Shown piece by piece: positions 1 to 9,048 of a stretch of DNA of 64,000 nucleotides. Both the position numbers and the translations under genes were made by a program. Source of the DNA: UBA8389 sp035719105 (GTDB taxonomy: Bacteria; Bacteroidota; Bacteroidia; Bacteroidales; UBA1402); NCBI GenBank assembly GCA_035719105.1, contig DASTGN010000004.1, positions 1 to 64,000 on the forward strand, read 5' to 3'. The number at the start of each line of letters is the position of its first letter. The first letter of the stretch is position 1. The notes beneath the pieces are model-generated. The model saw only the letters and a list, made by a program, of their open reading frames with translations. It was not told where the DNA came from and ran no database searches.

Positions 1-22
1 TTGTTCTCTTGGAAAGCGGGTG

Positions 23-54
23 CAAAAGTAGAACCTTTTACCATACCATCCAAA
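23..54 (-). promoter_or_regulatory. Promoter reading leftward out of the window
   Basis: Read on the minus strand there is TTTG (51-54), a 20-base spacer and TACTTTTG (23-30). This matches the Bacteroidetes housekeeping promoter (TTTG, 19-21 bases, TAnnTTTG). The transcript would run off the left edge, so its gene is not visible. Bases 55-329 otherwise hold an AT-rich stretch with A-runs and no gene I can support. Confidence 0.6.
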
Positions 55-329
55 TAAAATCAAAAGAAATCACAATCTTTTTTTGCGAAAAAACACAAAC
101 ACCTTGCAATGCGGAGGTTAGCTTTCAAAAAAAAACTGTAAAAAAACTGATTTCTCTCTTTTGATCATAGGACCTACCAACTCTCTGCATAGAAATAGGA
201 GGATAATTGGTTCCAAAATGAGAGTTATTTTCATTATGGTAAACCGGATTCGCAAAATAATAGGTACGCCCACTGCGATTTTCATATATTTTTATAACTT
301 CGTAACATATTACGTAAACATCCTTGGTC

Positions 330-3300
330 ATGACACAGAAAAACAGATTCCTTAAATCGGCAGGTGTTGGGTTGACACTCAGCACAATCTTCCTTTCAGT
401 GTATTCCTGTATCGATCCTTTATACGACCTAAGCAAAGGCATCTCCATGGATATGCAGTTGGGTGGTGACTCTTTGGCAATACCGATTGGATCGACGGAC
501 ACGATCATGTTAAAAGATTTTCTGGATCTTTCTACTCAAGAGATGCTAAAAGCCATGGAAGATGGAGGGTATGCTATTACCATGAGTGATTCCATGAAGC
601 AACCTATTGCTGAAATCGACCAATCCAAGTTGAGAATTGATGACCGGATTGATTCCATCAACAAACCAGTTGACTTTGGAGATCTCTCGCTTGATAAATT
701 CAAGATTCCAGGAGTTTCAAAATCCACCAGTGTCAATTTGGGTTTAAGCACGTATTCTTTGGGGAACTTTCAAATTCCGTCCATCTCATCAAGCACGACA
801 GCCAATGCCGGCATGTCGGGCTATGGACTCTCTACACCTACCATTGCAGACCTTATTGTAAATGCCAATCAAATGAACCTGTTGTCTGGTATTACCCTTC
901 CTCCCGATCCCGGTGTTGGCACGACTGAATTACCTATTGCAAATCAGGATCCAGTAACGGTCAGCACCAATAAAGATATAAATTATTCTGTATCAGTTCC
1001 AGCAGGGGTTTCAAACATCAGTAATGTTGAACTTAAGAACGGAGCCACCTTCGAAGTGACTATTGAGTTAAGTGGTGCAAGCAACACGCTTACTGCCGGA
1101 TCAGTGGTTCCTGATATCACCATTGACCCTAAGGATCTTTTTGTTTTTACAGGTTCGCCAGCGGGTACAAAAATCACTTTTTCGACTAGTGACTCTTTGA
1201 CTAAAGTGAACGGATATAGTGTAACGAAGTCTTTACCCATCAGCATGATTAACATAGAGGGGAACCCCGTTGCCGGCAAATTGCAAGTCACTAAAAATAT
1301 AACTGCCAGTGGAGGCATGAGCCTAAAAAATGCAGTCGTTCGTTCCGATCGATTGAGCCAGGTAGGCGAAATGGACATGTTGGTTACTGTTTCTGTGAAG
1401 AATGTGGAAATCAACTCTATGGAATTCGATATTCCAACATTGAATGCCGATATTGCTCCAGCGAGTACCAGCTTGAACATCAACAATACCATTCCTGACC
1501 AAATACAGAAATTGAATAAAGTCTTGTTCAACGATCCGGCTACCATAACCATTACCTTGTCTACGGAAGACATGCCCGTCATGAAATCGAGCACGATTAT
1601 GATTGACAATCTTTCCATCCATTTCCCCGAACAATTTGTCTTTGAGCCCATGGCTGGTTTGTCAAACAATACGTTCACCATTTCAAACGAAGTGTTCAAC
1701 ACGACTACAGGCCGCACCATACAATTGACGCTGAAGGAATTGAATATGAGCAGCATACCGATTGTCGGCGGAGTTCTTGCATGGAATGGATCCATTAGCT
1801 ATAACGGGCAGGTTTCCTTTAGCGGTCGGATAAACAGCAAGAATATACCCACAACGAGCAGCGATGCAAAAATGAAGGTACAATTTGGCTCGTCCATTGT
1901 ATTTAATTCGGCGGAAGTGACCACCAACAAGATTTCGGTCAATGTACCGACCGTTAATTTATCAATTCCTTTGAGTACTGACATCTCGGATAAGGTAAAA
2001 AGCTTAGGTGTCATTAAAATGAAACCAAACACGTTGATTCGTGTAGACTTGACGAAACCGACCTTGCCATTGACCTTGTCTGCCAACAACTTGCAAGTTA
2101 CATTCCCCAGCGAGTTTAGCTTTAATCCACCTTTAATTGAAAACAAATTGGTTTTGAATGGTTCTTTGGAAGACTCCATTGTTTTGGTTTTGGATGCATT
2201 GAACATCAATAAGGATCTGACCAACGGTCAGCTTAATTTAAATGCAAACATCAGTGTATCAGGTGGTGTAGACTTAATGCCGGGCAACGTGAACAGTTCG
2301 CAAATTGAGTCTCTTGCTGGCAAAACCATGACAGTCGATGTAAGCACTTCCGAAATTGGAATAACTTCAACCAGCATTCAATTAAAAGACCTTGCTTTCA
2401 ATACAGCTGATTCGATTCCGCTTAATTTTGAATTTGGAAACATTCCAAGTTTGCTGACTTCGTTAGACAGTGTTCTTCTAAAGGACAATGCCTATGTTCA
2501 GTTGGCGGTAGACATTTCGAACATGCCAAATTTCGGGTCTCCCCTGAATGTGGATTTGGTAGTGGATTTTCCGGACATGCTCCTATTTGTTCCAGGTGAA
2601 GTGAATGCCAAAAATCAGTTGATTATGCATGAAGCCATTGTGGATGGAAAGCTTAATAAAACTATCAAACTTCGAGGCATGAAGTTCGATGGCAGTGATC
2701 TGAACGGGGTGTTGAAAATTGACAAACAATTAAAATACTCGGCTGGGGTAAGCGTTAATTCCCCAACTGTCAATAGCGATGAGCTTATTGGGAAAGTTAT
2801 CAACATCAACGTGAAGGCAAAAATTGCAAACATTGCATTCAAATCAGTGTATGGGGAGTTAAATCCAGATTTGGCACCTCAACCTTCGACCATTCCGCTG
2901 GAATCGACCTACAAAACGCTTCAGGAAAATAATGTAGAGGCCGTTTTGGACATCACTAAACCGGTAATTTCCGTTCGCACTGAAAGCAATTTGGGTATCC
3001 CCATCAATGCAAAGGTAACTTTGACGCCAAACATTGGAGGAAGTCCTCTTTCAAGTGCCATTCAGACATTTACAGTGAATATTCCAAAAGCAGAGAGCCC
3101 GCTGAATGCGTCGAACAAATTGTTCTGGATTTCACCAGACAGTGCTGGTATGCCTACTGGTTCTGATTTTATCAAAACCAATATTCAGAATCTATTCAGA
3201 ACGATACCTGAAAACATCACGATGGTTTCCGAAATCAATGTTGATAAAACAAAACAGCACTTCTTTGATCTGACGGCTTCATACTTTTTCAATTTATTTT

Positions 3301-3749
3301 ATGATGTGACCGTTCCGCTTGCTTTTGGTGAAGAGCTTAAAATAAAGATCACTAAAGATATTTCAGGCATTGATCCTCAGATAGGCGAAAAAGCGAAGGC
3401 GGTAGGCGGTATTGAGGTTTTAGGCAGTATACAGAATTCCATTCCGTTGGAATTGGAATTGGCCCTCATTCCACTTGATGAAGACAACAACCGGATACCT
3501 ATTGATACAGTTAAACAAATCATCAGTGCTGGTGCATATGACGGCAGTGCTGTCACCTCTAATCTTACCCTGAAGTTGAAGGATCCGGAGGGGTTACTGA
3601 AAGATCTTCGTGCATTTAGATTGATCTTCTCAGCGAGTTCGAATGAAACGGTTGCAGGCACTCCAATAAAATCAGAGAATTTTATTAAGGCAGATTTAAA
3701 GGTTCGTGTAGACGGTGGCATCAATATTGAAAAACTGCTCAACAAATAA
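330..3749 (+). CDS. Large repeat-containing lipoprotein, unknown function
   Basis: Not recognised as a named family. The ATG at 330 gives 1139 residues; a TTG at 324 is in frame but less likely. The N-terminus is a lipoprotein signal peptide ending in VYSC, so the mature protein should be lipid-anchored at Cys27. The rest is rich in Ser, Thr, Asn and Val with no transmembrane segment and looks like beta-sandwich material. Similar segments recur about every 160 residues: a hydrophobic strand with FPEQFVFEP near residue 432, FPSEFSFNPP near 592, FPDMLLFVPG near 747, and a weaker one near 265. I infer tandem extracytoplasmic modules. The next gene, three bases downstream, encodes a predicted beta-barrel protein, so the two probably form an operon and may act together at the outer membrane. 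Confidence 0.8.
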   Translation: MTQKNRFLKSAGVGLTLSTIFLSVYSCIDPLYDLSKGISMDMQLGGDSLAIPIGSTDTIMLKDFLDLSTQEMLKAMEDGGYAITMSDSMKQPIAEIDQSKLRIDDRIDSINKPVDFGDLSLDKFKIPGVSKSTSVNLGLSTYSLGNFQIPSISSSTTANAGMSGYGLSTPTIADLIVNANQMNLLSGITLPPDPGVGTTELPIANQDPVTVSTNKDINYSVSVPAGVSNISNVELKNGATFEVTIELSGASNTLTAGSVVPDITIDPKDLFVFTGSPAGTKITFSTSDSLTKVNGYSVTKSLPISMINIEGNPVAGKLQVTKNITASGGMSLKNAVVRSDRLSQVGEMDMLVTVSVKNVEINSMEFDIPTLNADIAPASTSLNINNTIPDQIQKLNKVLFNDPATITITLSTEDMPVMKSSTIMIDNLSIHFPEQFVFEPMAGLSNNTFTISNEVFNTTTGRTIQLTLKELNMSSIPIVGGVLAWNGSISYNGQVSFSGRINSKNIPTTSSDAKMKVQFGSSIVFNSAEVTTNKISVNVPTVNLSIPLSTDISDKVKSLGVIKMKPNTLIRVDLTKPTLPLTLSANNLQVTFPSEFSFNPPLIENKLVLNGSLEDSIVLVLDALNINKDLTNGQLNLNANISVSGGVDLMPGNVNSSQIESLAGKTMTVDVSTSEIGITSTSIQLKDLAFNTADSIPLNFEFGNIPSLLTSLDSVLLKDNAYVQLAVDISNMPNFGSPLNVDLVVDFPDMLLFVPGEVNAKNQLIMHEAIVDGKLNKTIKLRGMKFDGSDLNGVLKIDKQLKYSAGVSVNSPTVNSDELIGKVININVKAKIANIAFKSVYGELNPDLAPQPSTIPLESTYKTLQENNVEAVLDITKPVISVRTESNLGIPINAKVTLTPNIGGSPLSSAIQTFTVNIPKAESPLNASNKLFWISPDSAGMPTGSDFIKTNIQNLFRTIPENITMVSEINVDKTKQHFFDLTASYFFNLFYDVTVPLAFGEELKIKITKDISGIDPQIGEKAKAVGGIEVLGSIQNSIPLELELALIPLDEDNNRIPIDTVKQIISAGAYDGSAVTSNLTLKLKDPEGLLKDLRAFRLIFSASSNETVAGTPIKSENFIKADLKVRVDGGINIEKLLNK

Positions 3750-3752
3750 ACG

Positions 3753-5243
3753 ATGAAGACCATGAAACGCATAAACAGACTTCTTGGATTGACACTGATC
3801 CTCTGCCTGGCAGGCCAAAATGCTGCAGCGCAAACAGTCTCCAAAACAAGCTATTTCGTGGAAAATTCCACGCACAGGCACCTGATGAACCCGGCTCTGG
3901 CACCAACTCGCGGATATTTGAGCATTCCCGTTGCAGGAGAACTATATATAGGTACGGAATCTAACATCAAGTTGACCAATTTCATCTACCCAGCCACTTC
4001 AACTTCGGGAGGTAAACCCGTTACGTTTCTGAATCGATCCGTAAATAGTGCCGATTTCATGGAATCACTTGAAGGAGATCAGTTCCTGCGAACAGATATC
4101 CGTACCAGTTTACTGTCCTATGGCAGATGGATCGGAAACTCTGGATTTCTGACGTTCGATGTTGGTACAAGAATCAATGTTTCCGTGAATCTTCCCGAAG
4201 ATCTATTTGGTTTTGCCAAAATCGGGATGTCCAGTTCGGCAGGTAATACTTACCACATGGGCAATTTGATGGTCAATTCAAGTGTCATTGGTGAAGGCGC
4301 TTTGGGATATTCGCTCAATCTGACCGATGCAATACGCATTGGTGTAAAAGGGAAATTCCTTGCAGGTGGTGCCTATTTAAAAGCTGGCCTCAAGCAGATG
4401 GATCTCACGATGACTCCGGACAATTGGTCTGTTACCACCCAGGGACAGCTCGACGTTTACGGAAAGGGCGTAACTTTTGTAAAGGACGCTGACGAGGTTC
4501 TTGACCTTCCAAAAACGAAAATCGAAAGTCCAGGTCTTGGTGGCATGGGTACTGCATTTGATTTTGGCATGGAATGGGCTCCCATTCAGAATTTTAAACT
4601 TTCAGTCGCCGTCGTTGATTTTGGTAGTATTAAATGGAATAAGGAAAACTCCAAGTCTGCCACTTCGTTTGGTACCGCTAATTATTCAGGAAAATCCAAT
4701 GTCCAATTCGACAGTATTTCACAAATTGGCGATCAATTCAATGCCATTAAAACCAGCTTGATGGAAGTGACCAAATTTAGAGAACAGACGGTAGCCGAAG
4801 ATTTCATTCAAAAATTGAATCCTACGATCAATGCTGGGCTCGAACTTGGATTGATGAGTAACCGTGTGAGCATTGGGGGGCTGTATTCCACCAGATTATT
4901 GGATAATAATGAACGCTACACGGAATACATGGCATCACTCAACTTGAAGCCTTTCAGATGGTTTAACCTATCAGGTAGTTATTCATTCGTGAATGGTCAA
5001 AAAGAAACATTCGGATTTGCCCTTGGATTCGTTCCAGGAATCGTAAACATCTTCCTTGCATGTGATTACGTACCGACTCGCTTTGGTAAGATTCCGAATG
5101 CATTTGCTCCTTTAAGTAAGCTTACCACCAATATTCAACTTGGAGTTAGCATTCCACTCAGTCGTCGTCCTGTCAAAGAGGTTATAGACGAAGAGGAAAC
5201 GGAAGAAGTTCCTGTATCGGATGAAATTCCTCCACAATATTAA
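3753..5243 (+). CDS. DUF5723-like outer-membrane protein
   Basis: A 496-residue protein with a Sec signal peptide, probable cleavage after AAAQ near residue 27. The segment after it, with HRHLMNPALAP and then a Gly/aromatic-rich alternating pattern, resembles the DUF5723 group of predicted Bacteroidetes outer-membrane beta-barrels (recognised from memory). Repeated strand-like segments with Gly, Asn and aromatic residues continue to about residue 470. The C-terminus is a short acidic tail (EEETEEVPVSDE) after the last strand, an unusual end for a barrel. It follows the large lipoprotein by three bases and is very likely co-transcribed with it. Specific function unknown. Confidence 0.8.
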   Translation: MKTMKRINRLLGLTLILCLAGQNAAAQTVSKTSYFVENSTHRHLMNPALAPTRGYLSIPVAGELYIGTESNIKLTNFIYPATSTSGGKPVTFLNRSVNSADFMESLEGDQFLRTDIRTSLLSYGRWIGNSGFLTFDVGTRINVSVNLPEDLFGFAKIGMSSSAGNTYHMGNLMVNSSVIGEGALGYSLNLTDAIRIGVKGKFLAGGAYLKAGLKQMDLTMTPDNWSVTTQGQLDVYGKGVTFVKDADEVLDLPKTKIESPGLGGMGTAFDFGMEWAPIQNFKLSVAVVDFGSIKWNKENSKSATSFGTANYSGKSNVQFDSISQIGDQFNAIKTSLMEVTKFREQTVAEDFIQKLNPTINAGLELGLMSNRVSIGGLYSTRLLDNNERYTEYMASLNLKPFRWFNLSGSYSFVNGQKETFGFALGFVPGIVNIFLACDYVPTRFGKIPNAFAPLSKLTTNIQLGVSIPLSRRPVKEVIDEEETEEVPVSDEIPPQY

Positions 5244-5252
5244 CCGGTCGCT

Positions 5253-5284
5253 TTTGAGAAATCCTTTTTTTATCCGGTATTTTG
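5253..5284 (+). promoter_or_regulatory. Possible promoter for sppA
   Basis: TTTG at 5253-5256 is followed after 21 bases by TATTTTG (5278-5284), one base short of the TAnnTTTG consensus. A further CATCTTTG at 5288-5295 overlaps the same area. It is suggestive only; the 75-base gap before sppA makes a separate promoter plausible. Confidence 0.3.
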
Positions 5285-5318
5285 AATCATCTTTGTTCGT
5301 TCAATTAAAAACCAATTT

Positions 5319-7076
5319 ATGAAGCAGTTTTTAAAGTTTACCTTGGCATCGATGCTAGGAGTTTTTATCGCATTGGTTCTAATTTTTCTGATTCTCATGG
5401 GCATCGTTGGTGCGGTTTCAAGTTCTGAAAAATCCATTACCATCAAAGAAAACAGCGTACTGCATTTAAATTTGGAAGGTGTCATACAGGAACAATCGTT
5501 GAACAATCCGTTTGACTTTACCATTCCCGGCTTGCCTGTAGACACCAAAATCGGGAATCAAGGCCTTGATGACCTCTTAACAGCCATCAAAAAAGCCAAA
5601 AACAACGACAACATCAAGGGTATTTACATAACTGCGAGCACTTTGCAAACCGGCATGGCTACAGCTGAAGAAATTCGTAATGCACTTTTAGACTTTAAGA
5701 AATCAGGGAAATTCATTTTCGCCTACGGCGAATTGATGGATCAAAAGGAATACTACATTGTTTCTGTGGCAAACAAAATCATGTTCAACCCAGAAGGCAT
5801 GCTCAACTTTCACGGTTTAGCTGCAACTCCCGTATTCTTTAAAGGAACCCTCGAAAAAATTGGAGTCAAACCAGAGATTTTCCGTGTCGGCACTTTTAAA
5901 TCGGCTGTAGAACCGTTTATTTGTACCGAAATGAGCGAAGCCAATCGCAAGCAAACACAAGAAACATTAAACGGAATTTGGAACAACATGCTTGGGAATA
6001 TTTCGGTATCACGTAAAATCGACAAGGATAATTTGAATCAGCTTGCCAATCAAAACATGCTGTTCGAAGCAACATCAGATCTGGTCAAAAGCAAGTTGAT
6101 TGATAGCATGTTGTATCAACCTGACATGATGAAATACCTTTCTGCCAAAGTGGGCATTACCGATGTTGACGATCTTCAGTTACTAAGTGTAAAAGATTTA
6201 TTGACTGCTCCTGATGAAACGTCACATTTTGAAAAAGCAAAGGTCGCAGTGCTTTATGCAGATGGTGAAATTTTCGATAAGGGTTCTGAAGGGGTCGTTT
6301 CAAAAGATATAATCGAGGAAATCCTGAAAATTCAAAAGGATACGATGATTAAGGCCGTTGTCTTTCGAGTCAACTCTCTTGGAGGCAGTGCTTATGCTTC
6401 CGAACAAATTTGGAAAGCCATGACTGACTTGAAAGCAAAAAAACCGGTGGTGGTTTCCATGGGGGATTACGCAGCTTCTGGCGGTTATTATATTTCTTGC
6501 AATGCAAACAAAATAGTTGCCACACCGAATACCATTACAGGCTCCATCGGCATTTTTGGCATGTATTTTGTCATGGATGAACTGTCCAGGAAAATTGGTT
6601 TAAGTTATGACGTAGTCAAAACCAACGATTTGTCTGATTTAGGAAATGCAACACGGCCCATGACGGTGACAGAAAAGATGAAAATTCAATCCTATGTGAA
6701 CCGGGGTTATGATTTATTTGTAAAACGTTGTGCAGAAGGACGTAAAATGAAGGATGAGGACATTCGCAAAATTGCAGAAGGTAGAATCTGGACCGGTACT
6801 CAAGCAAAAGAAATTGGTTTGGTCGATGAAATTGGAGATTTGAACAAAGCCATTCAAATAGCAGCTAAATTGGGCAAAGTAACTAACTACCGTATGGTTT
6901 ATTATCCAGAGAAGAAAGAATTCTTGGCTGAATTGATGGAAGAATTCTCTGGCAATACCAAAATGAAAATGACTGCTGCATTTCTTGGCGAAGAATACGC
7001 ACCTTTATTAAAGCTTAAGACATCCAAGATTCAAACAGGCATTATGACTCGTTTGGATAAGTTTGATATTCAATGA
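5319..7076 (+). CDS. sppA: Signal peptide peptidase SppA (67K type)
   Basis: Membrane-bound serine protease of family S49 that degrades cleaved signal peptides and other membrane-associated peptides. The 585-residue length fits the long, duplicated form with two ClpP-like halves. One N-terminal transmembrane helix spans residues 8-33. The expected Ser/Lys dyad is present: Lys194 in GTFKSAVEP in the first half and Ser387 in DYAASGGYY in the second. The glycine-rich TGSIGIFG segment follows the serine, as in the family. The gene ends inside or just before the start of lpxK, so the two are probably co-transcribed. Confidence 0.95.
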   Translation: MKQFLKFTLASMLGVFIALVLIFLILMGIVGAVSSSEKSITIKENSVLHLNLEGVIQEQSLNNPFDFTIPGLPVDTKIGNQGLDDLLTAIKKAKNNDNIKGIYITASTLQTGMATAEEIRNALLDFKKSGKFIFAYGELMDQKEYYIVSVANKIMFNPEGMLNFHGLAATPVFFKGTLEKIGVKPEIFRVGTFKSAVEPFICTEMSEANRKQTQETLNGIWNNMLGNISVSRKIDKDNLNQLANQNMLFEATSDLVKSKLIDSMLYQPDMMKYLSAKVGITDVDDLQLLSVKDLLTAPDETSHFEKAKVAVLYADGEIFDKGSEGVVSKDIIEEILKIQKDTMIKAVVFRVNSLGGSAYASEQIWKAMTDLKAKKPVVVSMGDYAASGGYYISCNANKIVATPNTITGSIGIFGMYFVMDELSRKIGLSYDVVKTNDLSDLGNATRPMTVTEKMKIQSYVNRGYDLFVKRCAEGRKMKDEDIRKIAEGRIWTGTQAKEIGLVDEIGDLNKAIQIAAKLGKVTNYRMVYYPEKKEFLAELMEEFSGNTKMKMTAAFLGEEYAPLLKLKTSKIQTGIMTRLDKFDIQ

Positions 7077-8271
7077 TCCAACCATTATAAACGTGACTCA
7101 CTCTTCGTTTCGATTCTTGTTGTTTCCCTTTTCGATCTTATACGGTATTGGCGTATGGATTCGAAATGTCTTGTTCAATGCAGAAATACTGCCTTCAAAA
7201 AGTTATGACATGCCCATTATTTCGGTGGGTAACATCACGGTTGGTGGAACAGGGAAAACTCCACTGACTGAATATTTGATTCGTGTATTGAACAAAGAAT
7301 ATCAGGTTGCTGTACTTAGCCGTGGATACAAACGAAAAAGCAAAGGCTTTGTCTTGTCAGATGAAAATTCTGGCATTGAGGATTTGGGTGATGAGCCGCT
7401 TCAAATGAAGCGGAAGTTTCCAAATCTGATTGTTGCGGTGGATGAAAATCGACGTAGAGGCATCGAAGTGCTGATGAACCCAAAAATGCAACCCTTTATC
7501 GACGTAATCATTTTGGACGATGCCTATCAACACCGATATGTATCTCCTAGTATTTCCATCCTTCTGATAGACTACAACCGTTTGATTCGTGAAGATTTTC
7601 TACTCCCAGTTGGGAATCTTCGTGAACCGGCTGGTCAATCGAAAAGGGCTCAAATGGTTATTGTCAGCAAATGTCCAAAAGATTTGAAACCTATGGACGT
7701 GCGAATTCTAAGTACCAAAATTAACGTTCTACCCTATCAGTCCTTATATTTTACGACTTTGAACTATGGCCCGATTGAAAAATTGATTTCAATTCCTTCC
7801 ATTGAAAAGCCAAAGGCACTTGATACCAACGATGAATTTATAGATACGGAAGCGGTTGCGCAAGAAGTGCCCACCAGAGGCCAATTGAATTCGTTTGAGC
7901 AAATCAAGGAACAACGGATTCCGATATTACTACTGACTGGCATTGCCACACCGATGAGTCTGGAAAGTCATGTGCGTCTTTTTGCACCTGAGGTAAAAGC
8001 CATGCATTTTGCCGATCATCACGAATTCAGCAAAAGGGATGCCCGAAAAATCAGCATGGAATTTGAAAAAATCAAAGAAGTTGGTGGCATTATCCTGACC
8101 ACCGAAAAAGATGCCACCCGCATTCGAAACAATCCGTTCATGCAGCTCCTGGCACCAAATATGTATTATCCCACACTTGAAATCCAATTTTTGGAAGGTC
8201 AAGACAGAACTTTTGAACAAAAAATAACCGATTATGTTAGGATTAATAAAAGACACCGCAAACTATCTTAA
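7063..8271 (+). CDS. lpxK: Tetraacyldisaccharide 4'-kinase LpxK
   Basis: Phosphorylates the 4' position of the lipid A disaccharide precursor at the inner-membrane face, the sixth step of the Raetz pathway. The P-loop is clear: GNITVGGTGKTPLTEYL near residues 52-68. A hydrophobic N-terminal segment (LLFPFSILYGIGVWIRN) fits the membrane-anchoring helix. There is no ATG at the right place. Possible starts are TTG at 7063, overlapping sppA by 14 bases, or GTG at 7093, which would leave a 16-base gap. At 402 residues it is somewhat longer than many LpxK proteins, with an inserted acidic segment near residues 245-270 (DTNDEFIDTEAV). The 3' end overlaps the next gene by 38 bases. Confidence 0.93.
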   Translation: MIFNDPTIINVTHSSFRFLLFPFSILYGIGVWIRNVLFNAEILPSKSYDMPIISVGNITVGGTGKTPLTEYLIRVLNKEYQVAVLSRGYKRKSKGFVLSDENSGIEDLGDEPLQMKRKFPNLIVAVDENRRRGIEVLMNPKMQPFIDVIILDDAYQHRYVSPSISILLIDYNRLIREDFLLPVGNLREPAGQSKRAQMVIVSKCPKDLKPMDVRILSTKINVLPYQSLYFTTLNYGPIEKLISIPSIEKPKALDTNDEFIDTEAVAQEVPTRGQLNSFEQIKEQRIPILLLTGIATPMSLESHVRLFAPEVKAMHFADHHEFSKRDARKISMEFEKIKEVGGIILTTEKDATRIRNNPFMQLLAPNMYYPTLEIQFLEGQDRTFEQKITDYVRINKRHRKLS

Positions 8272-9046
8272 AACTAGAATGAACACCAGCCCTCAAACTG
8301 CCATCATACTTGGGACTGGGTTGGGAGAGTTGGTAAAAGACATCAACATTGAATTGGAAATTCCATACGAAGAAATACCTCATTTTCCTGTTTCTACGGT
8401 GGAAGGTCACAGTGGAAAGTTGATTTTCGGTAAGATGGGTGGCAAGGACATCATGGCCATGCAGGGTCGTTTTCACTATTATGAAGGCTATTCCATGGAG
8501 CAAGTTACATTCCCAATCCGAGTCATGAAGGCCATCGGCATCAAAACACTTTTTCTTTCGAACGCAGCCGGTGGTATGAATGAAGCATTCGAAGTGGGTG
8601 ATTTGATGATGATTACCGACCACATCAATCATTTTCCGGAACATCCGTTGCGTGGTAAAAATCACAATGAATTGGGCACTCGCTTCCCGGATATGAGCGA
8701 TGCCTATTCGCCTCGTCTTTGTATCATGGCGCTTGAAATTGCTGCTGAAAAGGGAATTCGACTACATCAGGGAGTTTATGTGGGAACATCTGGCCCTACT
8801 TTTGAAACACCTGCGGAGTATAAGTATTTCAAAATCATTGGTGGTGATGCTGTCGGAATGTCGACGGTACCTGAAGTAATTGTTGCAAGACACGCTCAAC
8901 TTGAATGCTTTGCCATATCGGTCATAACTGACATCGGTTTGGAAGGTAAAATTGTGGAAGTCTCTCATGAAGACGTCCAATTGGCAGCATTGGCGGCACA
9001 ACCGAAAATGACGACCATCATGCGTGAAATCATCAAAAGATCTTGA
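8234..9046 (+). CDS. Purine nucleoside phosphorylase
   Basis: A trimeric-type purine nucleoside phosphorylase (PNP/MTAP family) that cleaves purine nucleosides with phosphate to free base and ribose-1-phosphate. Family motifs visible are GTGLGELV near residue 27, EGHSGKLIFG, the GRFHYYEGY active-site loop, and SNAAGGMN in the centre. The C-terminal region contains GGDAVGMSTVPEV, which lines the base-binding site. The length of 270 residues is typical. The ATG at 8234 lies inside the lpxK 3' end (38-base overlap), but the N-terminal helix it adds matches the family. The lpxK-pnp-thiL order suggests one transcript. Confidence 0.95.
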   Translation: MLGLIKDTANYLKTRMNTSPQTAIILGTGLGELVKDINIELEIPYEEIPHFPVSTVEGHSGKLIFGKMGGKDIMAMQGRFHYYEGYSMEQVTFPIRVMKAIGIKTLFLSNAAGGMNEAFEVGDLMMITDHINHFPEHPLRGKNHNELGTRFPDMSDAYSPRLCIMALEIAAEKGIRLHQGVYVGTSGPTFETPAEYKYFKIIGGDAVGMSTVPEVIVARHAQLECFAISVITDIGLEGKIVEVSHEDVQLAALAAQPKMTTIMREIIKRS

Positions 9047-9048
9047 TC

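Noticed and set aside
161..355. Short plus-strand frame in the first intergenic region
   Set aside because: Low-complexity Ile/Arg/Tyr composition, no signal, and it overlaps the lipoprotein start in another frame.
125..508. Minus-strand 127-residue open frame overlapping the start of the lipoprotein gene
   Set aside because: It mirrors the coding strand of the lipoprotein and has no promoter, family or coupling evidence.
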